A stretch of 64,000 bases of DNA from Taklimakanibacter sp050251035 (lineage in GTDB: Bacteria > Pseudomonadota > Alphaproteobacteria > Rhizobiales > Aestuariivirgaceae). Under the pieces are notes generated by a model that worked only from the letters and a program-made list of their open reading frames with translations, searched no databases and was not told where the DNA came from. Positions 25,410 to 34,026 of the stretch are shown piece after piece. Location of the stretch: positions 1 to 64,000 of the forward strand of contig JBFWNN010000013.1 in the NCBI GenBank assembly GCA_050251035.1, written 5' to 3'. The translations under genes were made by a program, and so were the position numbers. Position 1 is the stretch's first letter. Every line of letters begins with the position of its first letter.

Positions 25410-26393
25410 TCATTTGCGTGTCGCGGCGCGCCGCCGCAGCACGTCGATATAGACGGCGATGATGATGATGAGGCCGATCAGGATCTGCTGCCAGAACGGG
25501 CTGATATTGTTGAGGTTGAGCCCGTTGCGCAAGAGCCCCATGATGAGCACGCCGGCAAGCACGCCCAAGACTGTGCCGCGCCCGCCGAAGAAGCTCGCCC
25601 CGCCGATGATCACAGCGGCGATGGCGTCGAGCTCGGCGCCGACGCCGGCGAGCGGGAAGCCCGAATCGGTGCGCCCGGCGAGGAGCAGCGCCGCGAGCCC
25701 GGCGAAGAAGCCGCAGATCGCATAGACATAGACCAGCACGCGGTCGACATTGATGCCCGACACGCGTGCCGCCTGCGGATTGCCCCCGATCGCGAAGATG
25801 TGCCGGCCCATATTGGTGCGGTTGAGGAAGAACCAGAGGCCCACGGCGCAAATTATCACGAGGAAGAAGCTGACCGGGATGCCGGCCGGCGGACTGAAGA
25901 TGCCGAGCGTGTAATATTGCTGGCCGAGATAGCGCACCTCGGGCTGCAGCCCGGAGATCGGCGCCTGGCTGATGAGGCTGGTGAGGCCGCGGGCGATATT
26001 GAGCGTGCCCAGCGTCATGATGAAGGGATGCGGCAATTTCAGCATCGTATAGCCGAGGCCGTTGACCAGCCCCGAGGCGATGCCGACCAGCGGCGCCACC
26101 AGGATGACGAGCGGCCAGGGCAGGCCGGCCTTGTCGGCGACCGCGAGGCAGATCATCGCCAGCGCCAGCACCGAGCCGACCGAAAGGTCGATGCCGGCGG
26201 TGATGATGACCACGAACATGCCGAGCGCCAGCATGGCGGCGAAGGCGTTCTGCTTGAGGATATTGGAGATGTTGGCCGGCGACAGGAAGGTCGCCGGCTG
26301 GGTGGCGTAGAGGATCGCCATCATGACGATGACGACGACGATGATGCCGTAGCTTTCGAGGAAACGCGCCAAGGCGGGATTGTTGCTGATCAT
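25410..26393 (-). CDS. Sugar/inositol ABC transporter permease (RbsC type)
   Basis: A 327-residue membrane protein with RbsC-type motifs (ITAGIDLSVGSVLAL, IFAIGGNPQAARVSGINVDR, GGASFFGGRGTVLGVLAGVLIMG). It overlaps the upstream ATPase gene by one base (TGATG) and lies 73 bp before the binding-protein gene. It forms the homodimeric membrane channel of the importer. Confidence 0.93.
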   Translation of the reverse strand: MISNNPALARFLESYGIIVVVIVMMAILYATQPATFLSPANISNILKQNAFAAMLALGMFVVIITAGIDLSVGSVLALAMICLAVADKAGLPWPLVILVAPLVGIASGLVNGLGYTMLKLPHPFIMTLGTLNIARGLTSLISQAPISGLQPEVRYLGQQYYTLGIFSPPAGIPVSFFLVIICAVGLWFFLNRTNMGRHIFAIGGNPQAARVSGINVDRVLVYVYAICGFFAGLAALLLAGRTDSGFPLAGVGAELDAIAAVIIGGASFFGGRGTVLGVLAGVLIMGLLRNGLNLNNISPFWQQILIGLIIIIAVYIDVLRRRAATRK

Positions 26394-27178
26394 CAGTGCA
26401 CCTTGTCATGCGCGAGCTGCGCGGTGTGACCCTTGGTTCCCATGATCCAGCCGATGACCTCGTTGCGGTTGGTCTGGCTGAGCGGCGCTTCGGCGAAGTT
26501 GGTGCCCTGGAATAGGGCCATGACGCGGTCACAGGCATAGAAGATGTCGTCCATGCGGTGCGAGATGATGATCACCGCGACGCCGTGCTCCTTCAGCGTC
26601 TTGATGAGGTCGAGCACCTTGCCGACCTCCTTGATGGCGAGCGCCGCCGTCGGCTCGTCCATGATGACGACCTTGGCGTCGAAGGCGGTGGCGCGGGCGA
26701 TGGCGACCGCCTGGCGCTGGCCGCCGGAGAGCTCCTCGACCGACTGGTCGACGCTCTTCACATGGATCTTGAGCTTGTCGAGATGGGCCTGCGCCATCTC
26801 GCGCTCCTTGGCCTTGTCGATGACGGTGAGGCCGCCGATCCGGGAGCCGGGCTCGCGGCCGAGATAGATGTTCTCGTAGATCGGCAGGTTCCCGGCAAGG
26901 GCGAAGTCCTGATAGACCATCTCGATGCCGGCATTGCGCGCTATGCGCGGGCTCGAGAAGTTGACCGGCTGGCCCTGGAAGGCGAGATGGCCCTCGCTCG
27001 GCTGGTAGAGGCCGGAGAGGATCTTCATCAAGGTGGACTTGCCGGCGCCATTGTCGCCGACGACGCCGAGCGCCTCGCCCGAATTCACGTGGAAATTCAC
27101 ATTGCGCAGCGCCGTGATGGCGCCGAAATATTTCGTGACGCCCTTGGCTTCGAGCAATGGGGTGTCGGTGCTGGTCAC
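26393..27178 (-). CDS. Sugar/inositol ABC transporter ATP-binding protein, single-domain
   Basis: A 261-residue ATPase with Walker A GDNGAGKST, signature LSGGQRQAVAIARA and Walker B VVIMDEPTAAL. Unlike RbsA, which carries two ATPase domains, this protein has one, as in several alphaproteobacterial ribose- and inositol-family importers. The GTG at 27178 is chosen over an upstream ATG (27301) because it follows a GGGAGGAA ribosome site and keeps the promoter region free. It is the first gene of the transporter operon. Confidence 0.9.
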   Translation of the reverse strand: MTSTDTPLLEAKGVTKYFGAITALRNVNFHVNSGEALGVVGDNGAGKSTLMKILSGLYQPSEGHLAFQGQPVNFSSPRIARNAGIEMVYQDFALAGNLPIYENIYLGREPGSRIGGLTVIDKAKEREMAQAHLDKLKIHVKSVDQSVEELSGGQRQAVAIARATAFDAKVVIMDEPTAALAIKEVGKVLDLIKTLKEHGVAVIIISHRMDDIFYACDRVMALFQGTNFAEAPLSQTNRNEVIGWIMGTKGHTAQLAHDKVH

Positions 27179-27250
27179 CTGTCTATTCCTCCCTTTCAGC
27201 GCCCGCCCGCCGGGCCAAAATAGAATATTCTGGTGATTATTTTTGTTATT

Positions 27251-27287
27251 AGAACATTTATTCCATTTTTGCTTGACGGCGTCAAGC
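27251..27287. promoter_or_regulatory. Promoter of the inositol-type ABC operon with RpiR/IolR-like site
   Basis: AGAA-CATTTA-TTCC (27251-27264) matches the GGAA-N6-TTCC consensus reported for rhizobial IolR with one mismatch. On the minus strand TTGACG (27280-27285) and AATAAA, 17 bp apart, form a promoter whose -10 element falls inside this site. A perfect 17-bp palindrome GCTTGACG-G-CGTCAAGC (27271-27287) contains the -35. A further AGAATATTCT palindrome lies at about 27223-27232. Confidence 0.6.
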
Positions 27288-27306
27288 CCTTCTGTTGTCA
27301 TGGGCC

Positions 27307-28137
27307 ATGGCGACGACCGACACCACCCCCAAGGACTTCGCGACCCTCAAGGCGCTGATCATCGAGCGCGGCAAGACATTGCCCAAGCGCCTGAGCCAGA
27401 TCGCCGCCTTCGCCCTCGACAATCCCGACGACATCGCCTTCGGCACGGTCGCCTCGATCGCCGAGCAGGCGCAAGTGCAACCCTCCTCGCTCATCCGCTT
27501 CTCCCAGGCCATGGGCTATCAGGGCTTTTCCGAGCTGCAGGAGATTTTCCGGGCGCGCTTGCGCGACCGGGTGCCGAATTACGAGGAGCGCATCGCGCAA
27601 TTGCGCGAGCATGCGAAATCGGCGTCCAAGGCGCGCATCCTGTTCGACGGCTTTTCCGAGGCGGCGCAGAAATCCATCGCCGATCTCGGCGGCAAGATCG
27701 ACGCGAAGGTGCTCGACAAGGCCGTGGCGCGCCTCGCCACCGCCCAGACGATCTACATCATCGGGCTCAGGCGGTCCTTTCCGATCTCCTCCTACATGGC
27801 CTATGCCTTCGGCAAGCTCGCCATCCGCCATGTGCTGGTCGACGGGTTGGGCGGCCTCGCCTCGAACGACGTCGCTTTCGCGACGCCCAAGGACGCGGTG
27901 CTGGCGGTGAGCTTCACGCCCTATGCCAGCGAGACGGTAACCTTGGTCAGTCAAGCCGCCCGTGCCAATGTGCCGGTGATCGCCATCACCGACAGCGCCT
28001 TCTCGCCGCTGGCGCGCGATGCCGAGATCTGGTTCGAGGTGGCGGAAGCGAATTTCGAAGGCTTCCGCTCGCTCGCCGCCACGCTGGCGCTGGCCATGAC
28101 GCTCACGGTGGCGGTGGCGGAGAAGCGGGGGAGCTGA
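27307..28137 (+). CDS. iolR: MurR/RpiR-family regulator, probable inositol repressor (IolR)
   Basis: A 276-residue protein with an N-terminal RpiR-type HTH (DIAFGTVASIAEQAQVQPSSLIRFSQAMGY) and a C-terminal SIS sugar-phosphate-binding domain (TIYIIGLRRSFPISSYMAY...). In rhizobia an RpiR protein called IolR represses the inositol genes and responds to a pathway intermediate. Position between the transporter operon and iolG, plus the GGAA-N6-TTCC-like sites in both neighbouring promoter regions, supports that identity. The ATG at 27307 is favoured over a TTG at 27295. Confidence 0.82.
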   Translation: MATTDTTPKDFATLKALIIERGKTLPKRLSQIAAFALDNPDDIAFGTVASIAEQAQVQPSSLIRFSQAMGYQGFSELQEIFRARLRDRVPNYEERIAQLREHAKSASKARILFDGFSEAAQKSIADLGGKIDAKVLDKAVARLATAQTIYIIGLRRSFPISSYMAYAFGKLAIRHVLVDGLGGLASNDVAFATPKDAVLAVSFTPYASETVTLVSQAARANVPVIAITDSAFSPLARDAEIWFEVAEANFEGFRSLAATLALAMTLTVAVAEKRGS

Positions 28138-28152
28138 TGCACCCTTGCAAAC

Positions 28153-28184
28153 TTCCCCTTCTCCCGCTTGCGGGAGAAGGGGAA
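28153..28184. terminator. Long hairpin between convergent iolR and iolG genes (repeat family B)
   Basis: Perfect 15-bp arms (28153-28167 and 28170-28184; core CCCTTCTCCCGC / GCGGGAGAAGGG) around two central bases give a very stable stem. No long T-run follows. Its place between two gene ends suggests a bidirectional transcription barrier. The stem sequence is shared with the 20421-20460 repeat. Confidence 0.65.
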
Positions 28185-28202
28185 ATGACGGACAGTATTG
28201 AC

Positions 28203-29195
28203 TTACCTCACCTTCACCGGCTTGCCGGTCTTCCAGCTTTCGGTCGCGGCTTCGGCGAGCTTCTGGGCCTGAAGCCCGTCATGGCCGGAGGCGCTCGGCG
28301 CCTGACCTTTCTCCACCGCATCGAGGAAGGCCAGCACTTCGAGGCGATAGGCTTCCGCATAACGCTCGATGAAGGAGAAGGGGATGAGGTCTTCGGTGAA
28401 GCCTTGCGCATTGGCGCATTCGACCGTCGTCAGATGGATGTTGCCGGCGCGCAGCATCGCCTTGCTGCCATGCACCTCGATGCGCTGGTCGTGGCCATAG
28501 GTGGCGCGCCGCGAATTGGTGATGATCACCATGGCGCCGCGCTTCGTCTGCATATGCACGGCCGCGGTGTCGATGTCGCCCGCCTTGCCGATCGCCGGAT
28601 CGACCAGGTTGCCGCCCAGCGCATGCACGGTCTCGATCTCCTCGCCGCCCAGGAGGAAGCGCGACATGTCGAAGTCGTGGATCATCATGTCGCGATAGAG
28701 CCCGCCCGAGCGCTCGATATAGGCGACGGGTGGCGGGGCGGGATCGCGGCAGGTGATGGTGACGATCTCGACATCGCCCGCCTCGTTTTTGCGCAGGCGT
28801 TTCTCGAGGACGGAGAAATTGGGATCGTAGCGGCGATGGAAGCCGATCATCAGCGGCACTTGCGCCTTCTCGACCACGGCGAGGCAGGCCTCGATGCGCT
28901 GGACCGACAGCGACACCGGCTTCTCGCACAGGATCATCTTGCCAGCCTTCGCCGCCGCCTCGATGAGATCGGCATGGGTGTCGGTCGGGGTAGCGATCAG
29001 GATCGCATCCACGTCCTTGGCCTTGATGACGTCCGCGACTGCGGCGACCTTGGCGCCGACCGAACGGGCGAGGCTGTCCGCGGCCTTTGCGTCGGCATCG
29101 GCGACATAGGCCACCTTGGCCCGGCCGGACCCGGCCAAGGTGGCGCCATGGACCTTGCCGATGCGTCCGGCACCCAGAACTCCGAAGCTGATCAT
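28203..29195 (-). CDS. iolG: Inositol 2-dehydrogenase
   Basis: A 330-residue Gfo/Idh/MocA dehydrogenase with GVLGAGRIGKVHG, the EKP lysine (CEKPVSLS), and the catalytic aspartate and histidine in MMIHDFDMSRFL. It oxidises myo-inositol to scyllo-inosose, the first catabolic step. It is transcribed divergently from iolC-D-E-B, and its promoter contains IolR-like sites. It ends opposite the RpiR-type regulator gene. Confidence 0.93.
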   Translation of the reverse strand: MISFGVLGAGRIGKVHGATLAGSGRAKVAYVADADAKAADSLARSVGAKVAAVADVIKAKDVDAILIATPTDTHADLIEAAAKAGKMILCEKPVSLSVQRIEACLAVVEKAQVPLMIGFHRRYDPNFSVLEKRLRKNEAGDVEIVTITCRDPAPPPVAYIERSGGLYRDMMIHDFDMSRFLLGGEEIETVHALGGNLVDPAIGKAGDIDTAAVHMQTKRGAMVIITNSRRATYGHDQRIEVHGSKAMLRAGNIHLTTVECANAQGFTEDLIPFSFIERYAEAYRLEVLAFLDAVEKGQAPSASGHDGLQAQKLAEAATESWKTGKPVKVR

Positions 29196-29211
29196 GCGAC
29201 CTCCCGAAAAC

Positions 29212-29267
29212 GGAACAAATATTCTGAATTGACGTTTGAATAGAATTATTGTTTCATGTCGTCAAGC
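29212..29267. promoter_or_regulatory. Divergent iolG/iolC control region with two RpiR/IolR-like sites
   Basis: GGAA-CAAATA-TTCT (29212-29225) and AGAA-TTATTG-TTTC (29242-29255) resemble the GGAA-N6-TTCC IolR consensus. On the minus strand TTGACG (within CGTCAAGC, 29260-29267) and TATTCA, 17 bp apart, form a likely iolG promoter whose spacer holds the second site. The same GCTTGACG -35 text occurs in the transporter promoter at 27271-27287. Confidence 0.6.
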
Positions 29268-29298
29268 GTACAGAAAAGCCAGCGTCTATGGGAGGCCC

Positions 29299-31194
29299 AT
29301 GGCGGAACTTGACGTCATCACGATCGGGCGGTCGTCCGTCGATCTCTACGGGCAGCAGATCGGCTCCAGGCTCGAGGACATCGCCTCCTTCGCCAAGTCG
29401 GTGGGCGGCTGTCCGTCCAATATCGCCATCGGCACGGCGCGGCTCGGGCTCAAATCGGGCCTCATCACCCGCGTCGGCGACGAGCAGATGGGCCGTTTCA
29501 TCAAGGAGCAGATGGCCCGCGAGGGCGTGGCGCTGGACGGCATCGCCACCGACAAGGAGCGGCTGACCTCGCTCGTCCTCCTCTCGGTCGAGAACGACAA
29601 GACCTTCCCGCTCATCTTCTACCGCGACAACTGCGCCGACAGCGCGCTTTCGGAAGACGACATCGATCCCGGCTTCATCCGCTCGAGCCGCGCCGTCCTC
29701 GTCACCGGCACGCATTTTGCCAGGGCCAACACCCGCGCCGCCCAGACGAAGGCGATGGCGATCGCCAAGGCGCAGGGTGGCCGCGTCATTCTCGACATCG
29801 ACTACCGGCCCAATCTCTGGGGCCTCGCCGGCCATGCCGCGGGCGAAGAGCGCTACATCAAGTCCGACACGGTCTCGGAAAGCCTGCAGGCGATCCTCGC
29901 CGATTGCGACCTCATCGTCGGCACCGAGGAAGAGGTGCATATCGCCGGCGGCGAAGAGGACACGCTTGCCGCATTGCGCAAGATCCGCGCCATCTCCAAG
30001 GCGGCGATCGTGCTCAAGCGCGGCCCCATGGGCTGCGTCGTCTTTCCCGATGCCATTCCCAACCGCATCGAGGACGGCATCGTCGGCCAGGGCTTCCCCA
30101 TCGAGGTCTATAATGTGCTGGGCGCCGGCGACAGCTTCATGTCGGGCTTCCTGCGCGGCTGGCTCACGGGCGAAGACTATGCGACGGCGGCGACCTGGGC
30201 CAATGCCTGCGGCGCCTTCGCGGTGTCGCGGCTCCTGTGCTCGCCCGAGATCCCGACCTGGGAAGAGCTCCAGTTCTTCCTGAGAGAAGGCAGCACGCAC
30301 CGCGCTTTGCGCCGCGACGAGGCGATCAACCATGTCCATTGGGCGACGACGCGCCGCCCGCAATCCCCGACCCTGCTCGCTTTGGCGATCGACCACAGGA
30401 AGCAGCTCGAAGAGGTGGCGGACCGGCTCGCCGTGCCGCGCCGGCGCATCGCCGATTTCAAGCGCCTCGCCGTCAAGGCGACGGCCGATGTCGCCAAGGG
30501 CAGGCCGGGCTTCGGCATGCTGCTCGACGACACCTATGGCCGCGAGGCGATGTTCGACGCGGCCAAGCACGATTTCTGGATCGCGCGCCCCCTCGAAGAG
30601 CCGGGCTCGCGGCCTTTGCGCTTCGAATTCACCCAGGATGTCGGATCGCGCCTCGTCGAATGGCCGGTCGGCCACACGATCAAATGCCTTGCCTTCTATC
30701 ATCCCGATGACGACCAGGCCTTGAAGGACGAGCAGGCGCGGAAGCTGCGCACGCTGTTCGAGGCGACGCGCGGCATCGGCCGCGAGCTGCTCGTCGAGAT
30801 CATCGCCGGCAAGCACGGGCCATTGCGCGAAGACACCGTGGCGCGGGCGCTCGCCGAGCTCTATGCGCTGGGCATCAAGCCCGACTGGTGGAAGCTCGAG
30901 CCGCAATCGACCGCCGCGGCCTGGACGGCCATCGGCGCCGTGATCGGCCGCAACGATCCCTATTGCCGCGGCATCGTGCTTCTCGGGCTCGAAGCGCCGG
31001 AAGCCGAGCTCGCCAGGGCCTTCACCGTCACGGAAGGCCAGTCCCAGGTGAAGGGATTTGCCATCGGCCGCACGATCTTCAATGATGTGGCGAAGGACTG
31101 GCTCGGCGGCCGGATGAAGGACGACGACGCCGTCGCCGCCATGGCCGAGCGTTTCGGCAGGCTCGTCGAATTGTGGAAGAGGACGCATTCATGA
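29299..31194 (+). CDS. iolC: 5-dehydro-2-deoxygluconokinase fused to a DUF2090 (aldolase-like) domain
   Basis: A 631-residue fusion. Residues 1 to about 325 are a PfkB-family sugar kinase (GGCPSNIAIGTARLGL near the N-terminus; catalytic NVLGAGDSFMSGFLRG) that phosphorylates 5-dehydro-2-deoxygluconate. The rest (from about TLLALAIDHRKQLEE) is a DUF2090 domain resembling class I aldolases, as in many alphaproteobacterial IolC proteins. It might supply the IolJ aldolase step, for which no separate gene is seen. The ATG at 29299 follows GGGAGG. It overlaps iolD by 4 bp. Confidence 0.93.
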   Translation: MAELDVITIGRSSVDLYGQQIGSRLEDIASFAKSVGGCPSNIAIGTARLGLKSGLITRVGDEQMGRFIKEQMAREGVALDGIATDKERLTSLVLLSVENDKTFPLIFYRDNCADSALSEDDIDPGFIRSSRAVLVTGTHFARANTRAAQTKAMAIAKAQGGRVILDIDYRPNLWGLAGHAAGEERYIKSDTVSESLQAILADCDLIVGTEEEVHIAGGEEDTLAALRKIRAISKAAIVLKRGPMGCVVFPDAIPNRIEDGIVGQGFPIEVYNVLGAGDSFMSGFLRGWLTGEDYATAATWANACGAFAVSRLLCSPEIPTWEELQFFLREGSTHRALRRDEAINHVHWATTRRPQSPTLLALAIDHRKQLEEVADRLAVPRRRIADFKRLAVKATADVAKGRPGFGMLLDDTYGREAMFDAAKHDFWIARPLEEPGSRPLRFEFTQDVGSRLVEWPVGHTIKCLAFYHPDDDQALKDEQARKLRTLFEATRGIGRELLVEIIAGKHGPLREDTVARALAELYALGIKPDWWKLEPQSTAAAWTAIGAVIGRNDPYCRGIVLLGLEAPEAELARAFTVTEGQSQVKGFAIGRTIFNDVAKDWLGGRMKDDDAVAAMAERFGRLVELWKRTHS

Positions 31195-33038
31195 CCAAGA
31201 CGATCCGTCTCACCATGACCCAAGCCCTGGCGCGCTTCCTGACCCGCCAGATGACGGTGATCGACGGCAGGAAGCAGCCGGTCTTCGCCGGCATGTGGGC
31301 GATCTTCGGCCATGGCAATGTCGCCGGCATGGGCGAGGCGCTCTATGGCGTGAAGGACGAGCTGCCCACCTATCGCGCCCATAATGAGCAGGCCATGGCG
31401 CATACCGCCATCGCCTATGCCAAGGCGACGCGGCGGCGCCGCATGATGGCCTGCACCACCTCGATCGGTCCGGGCGCGCTCAACATGGTGACGGCGGCGG
31501 CCGTCGCCCATGTCGACCGGCTGCCGGTGCTGTTCCTGCCGGGCGACGTCTTCGCCAACCGCAAGCCCGATCCGGTGCTGCAGCAGATCGAGAATTTCGG
31601 CGACGGCACGGCGTCCGCCAATGACTGCTTCCGCCCGGTGTCGCGCTATTTCGACCGTATCGCACGGCCCGAGCAGCTCATCCCGGCGCTCCATCGCACC
31701 ATGGAGGTGCTGACCGACCCGGGGGATTGCGGGCCCGTCACGTTGGCGCTCTGCCAGGACGTGCAGGCCGAGGCCTATGATTATCCGGCGAGCTTCTTCG
31801 CCGAGAAGGTCTGGGCTCAGCGCCGCACGCGTCCCGACGACACCGAGCTGGCGCGCGCCGTCAGCCTGCTGCGCGACGCCAAGAGGCCGATGATCATCGC
31901 GGGCGGCGGCGTGCTCTATTCGGAAGCCTCGTCCGCGCTCTCAGGCTTCGCCGAGCGCCACGGCATTCCCGTCGCCGAGACCCAGGCCGGCAAATCCTCT
32001 CTGCCCTTCCTGCACAAGCTCAATATGGGCGCCATCGGCGTGACCGGCACGTCGGCCGCCAATCATCTGGCGGAGGAGGCGGATGTCATCCTCGCGGTCG
32101 GTACCCGCCTGCAGGACTTCACCACCGGCTCCTGGGCGCTGTTCAAGAATCCGCAGAAGTCGATCATCGGCCTCAACACCCAGGTCTTCGACGCCACCAA
32201 GCATCAGTCTTTGCCCTTGATCGCCGATGCGCGCGTCGGCCTGGAGGAGCTGTCCGCCGATCTCGGCAGCTACAAGGCGCCCGCAGGCTGGACGAAATCG
32301 GCCGCCGACGGCTTCACCGCCTGGATGAAGGAGGCTGACGCCGTGACCGCGGCCTCCAACACGCTTCCCTCCGACGCGCAAGTGATCGGCGCGGTGCAGC
32401 GGGCGCTCGGCCGCGACATCTCGGTGCTCTGCGCCGCAGGCGGACTGCCCGGCGAATTGCACAAGCTCTGGCAGGCGAGCACGCCCTCCTCCTACCATCT
32501 CGAATATGGCTTCTCCTGCATGGGCTATGAGGTGGCGGGCGGCATCGGCTTGAAACTGGCAAGCCCTGAGCGCGAGGTCGTGGTGATGGTGGGCGACGGC
32601 TCCTATCTCATGCTCAACTCCGAGCTCGCGACGTCGGTGATGATGGGCATCAAGCTCACCGTCGTCCTGCTCGACAATCGCGGCTTCGGCTGCATCACGC
32701 GCCTGCAGAAGGCGACCGGCGGGGCGCGCTTCAACAATCTCCTCGCCGACAGCGTGCATGCGAGCCTGCCCGAGATCGATTTCGTCGCCCATGCGCGGAG
32801 CCTCGGCGCCATCGCCCACAAGGTCTCCTCGCTCGCCGATCTCGAGGCCGAGCTCAAGACGGCCAAGAGCAACGACCGCTCGACGGTCATCGTCATCGAC
32901 ACCGATCCCTGGATCTCGACCGATGCCGGCGGCCATTGGTGGGATGTCGCGGTGCCGGAAGTCTCGGCGCGCAAGGAAGTTGACGCGGCGCGGAAGAAAT
33001 ACGAGACGGCGCTCAAGCAGCAGCGGATCGGGGATTGA
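31191..33038 (+). CDS. iolD: 3D-(3,5/4)-trihydroxycyclohexane-1,2-dione hydrolase
   Basis: A 615-residue thiamine-diphosphate enzyme that opens the six-membered ring to 5-deoxyglucuronate. The N-terminal part has LTMTQALARFLTRQM and the FGHGNVAGMGEAL motif typical of IolD. The ThDP motif GDGSYLML...LLDNRGFG begins near residue 468. The start codon overlaps the iolC stop (ATGA). Confidence 0.95.
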   Translation: MTKTIRLTMTQALARFLTRQMTVIDGRKQPVFAGMWAIFGHGNVAGMGEALYGVKDELPTYRAHNEQAMAHTAIAYAKATRRRRMMACTTSIGPGALNMVTAAAVAHVDRLPVLFLPGDVFANRKPDPVLQQIENFGDGTASANDCFRPVSRYFDRIARPEQLIPALHRTMEVLTDPGDCGPVTLALCQDVQAEAYDYPASFFAEKVWAQRRTRPDDTELARAVSLLRDAKRPMIIAGGGVLYSEASSALSGFAERHGIPVAETQAGKSSLPFLHKLNMGAIGVTGTSAANHLAEEADVILAVGTRLQDFTTGSWALFKNPQKSIIGLNTQVFDATKHQSLPLIADARVGLEELSADLGSYKAPAGWTKSAADGFTAWMKEADAVTAASNTLPSDAQVIGAVQRALGRDISVLCAAGGLPGELHKLWQASTPSSYHLEYGFSCMGYEVAGGIGLKLASPEREVVVMVGDGSYLMLNSELATSVMMGIKLTVVLLDNRGFGCITRLQKATGGARFNNLLADSVHASLPEIDFVAHARSLGAIAHKVSSLADLEAELKTAKSNDRSTVIVIDTDPWISTDAGGHWWDVAVPEVSARKEVDAARKKYETALKQQRIGD

Positions 33039-33070
33039 CGCAACATGTATCCCATATCGTCATCCCAACC

Positions 33071-33100
33071 CTCCCTCCGCCGCCGAAGGCGGGGAGGGAG
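33071..33100. repeat. Hairpin in the iolD-iolE spacer
   Basis: CTCCCTCCGCC (33071-33081) and GGCGGGGAGGGAG (33088-33100) pair with a small bulge around the loop GCCGAA. It lies in the 103-bp gap between iolD and iolE, the only sizeable gap in the iolC-D-E-B run, and may set differential expression. Confidence 0.6.
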
Positions 33101-33141
33101 TTAACAATCCGGCTCTCGAACTCATCTAGGAGGTAACGACT

Positions 33142-34026
33142 ATGGCAATCCGCATCGGCGCCAATCCGATCGGCTGGTCGAATGACGACATGCAGGAGAT
33201 CGGCGGCTGGATTCCGCTCGAGCAATGCTTGAGCGAGGCCCAGGCGGCGGGCTTCGTCGGTATGGAGCTGGGCAACAAGTTCCCGCGTGAGGCGGCGAAA
33301 CTGCGCCCGATCCTCAACCGATACGGCCATGCGCTGATCGGCGGCTGGCATTCGATCTTCCTGATCGAGCGCGATGCCGAGACCGAGTTCGCCGAAGCCG
33401 CCCATCACCGCAAGCTGCTGAAAGACATGGGCACCAATGTCTTCATCGTCGCCGAATGCACCCGCACCATTCACGGCGACAAGTCGAAGCCGCTCTCGAC
33501 GCGGCCGAAGATGACGGACGCGGAATGGGCACGCTTCACCGAGCGCCTGACGGCGCTGGCCGAGCTCCTGCGCAAGGACGGCTTCCAGCTCGTCTATCAC
33601 CATCACATGGGCACCGTCATCCAGACACCGGAGGAGATCGACCGTTTGATGCAGGAGACGGGCGAAGCCGTGCATCTCCTGCTCGACACCGGCCATGCCA
33701 CCTGGGGCGGCGCCGATCCGACGGCGCTCGCCCGCAACTACCGCCACCGCATCAGCCATGTGCATTGCAAGGACGTGCGTCCGGCTGTCCGCAAGGAAGC
33801 CGATGCGAAGGACTGGTCGTTCCTCGATAGCGTGCTCGCCGGTGTCTATACGGTGCCGGGCGACGGCATGGTGGACTATGTCTCGGTGTTCAAGGAGCTG
33901 CCGGGCTATTCCGGCTGGGTGGTGGTCGAGGCCGAGCAGGATCCGAAGAAGGCCGAGCCCGCCAAATATGCTAAGCTCGGCCATGACAATCTCGTCCGGT
34001 TCCTCAAGCAAGGCGGGCTGACCTGA
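33142..34026 (+). CDS. iolE: Myo-inosose-2 dehydratase
   Basis: A 294-residue xylose-isomerase-like TIM barrel that dehydrates scyllo-inosose. Family motifs include ANPIGWSNDDMQEIGGWIP at the start, YHHHMGTVIQTPEEID, LLLDTGHATWGG and HVHCKDVR. A GGAGGT ribosome site precedes the ATG. Its stop overlaps the iolB start by one base (TGATG). Confidence 0.95.
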   Translation: MAIRIGANPIGWSNDDMQEIGGWIPLEQCLSEAQAAGFVGMELGNKFPREAAKLRPILNRYGHALIGGWHSIFLIERDAETEFAEAAHHRKLLKDMGTNVFIVAECTRTIHGDKSKPLSTRPKMTDAEWARFTERLTALAELLRKDGFQLVYHHHMGTVIQTPEEIDRLMQETGEAVHLLLDTGHATWGGADPTALARNYRHRISHVHCKDVRPAVRKEADAKDWSFLDSVLAGVYTVPGDGMVDYVSVFKELPGYSGWVVVEAEQDPKKAEPAKYAKLGHDNLVRFLKQGGLT

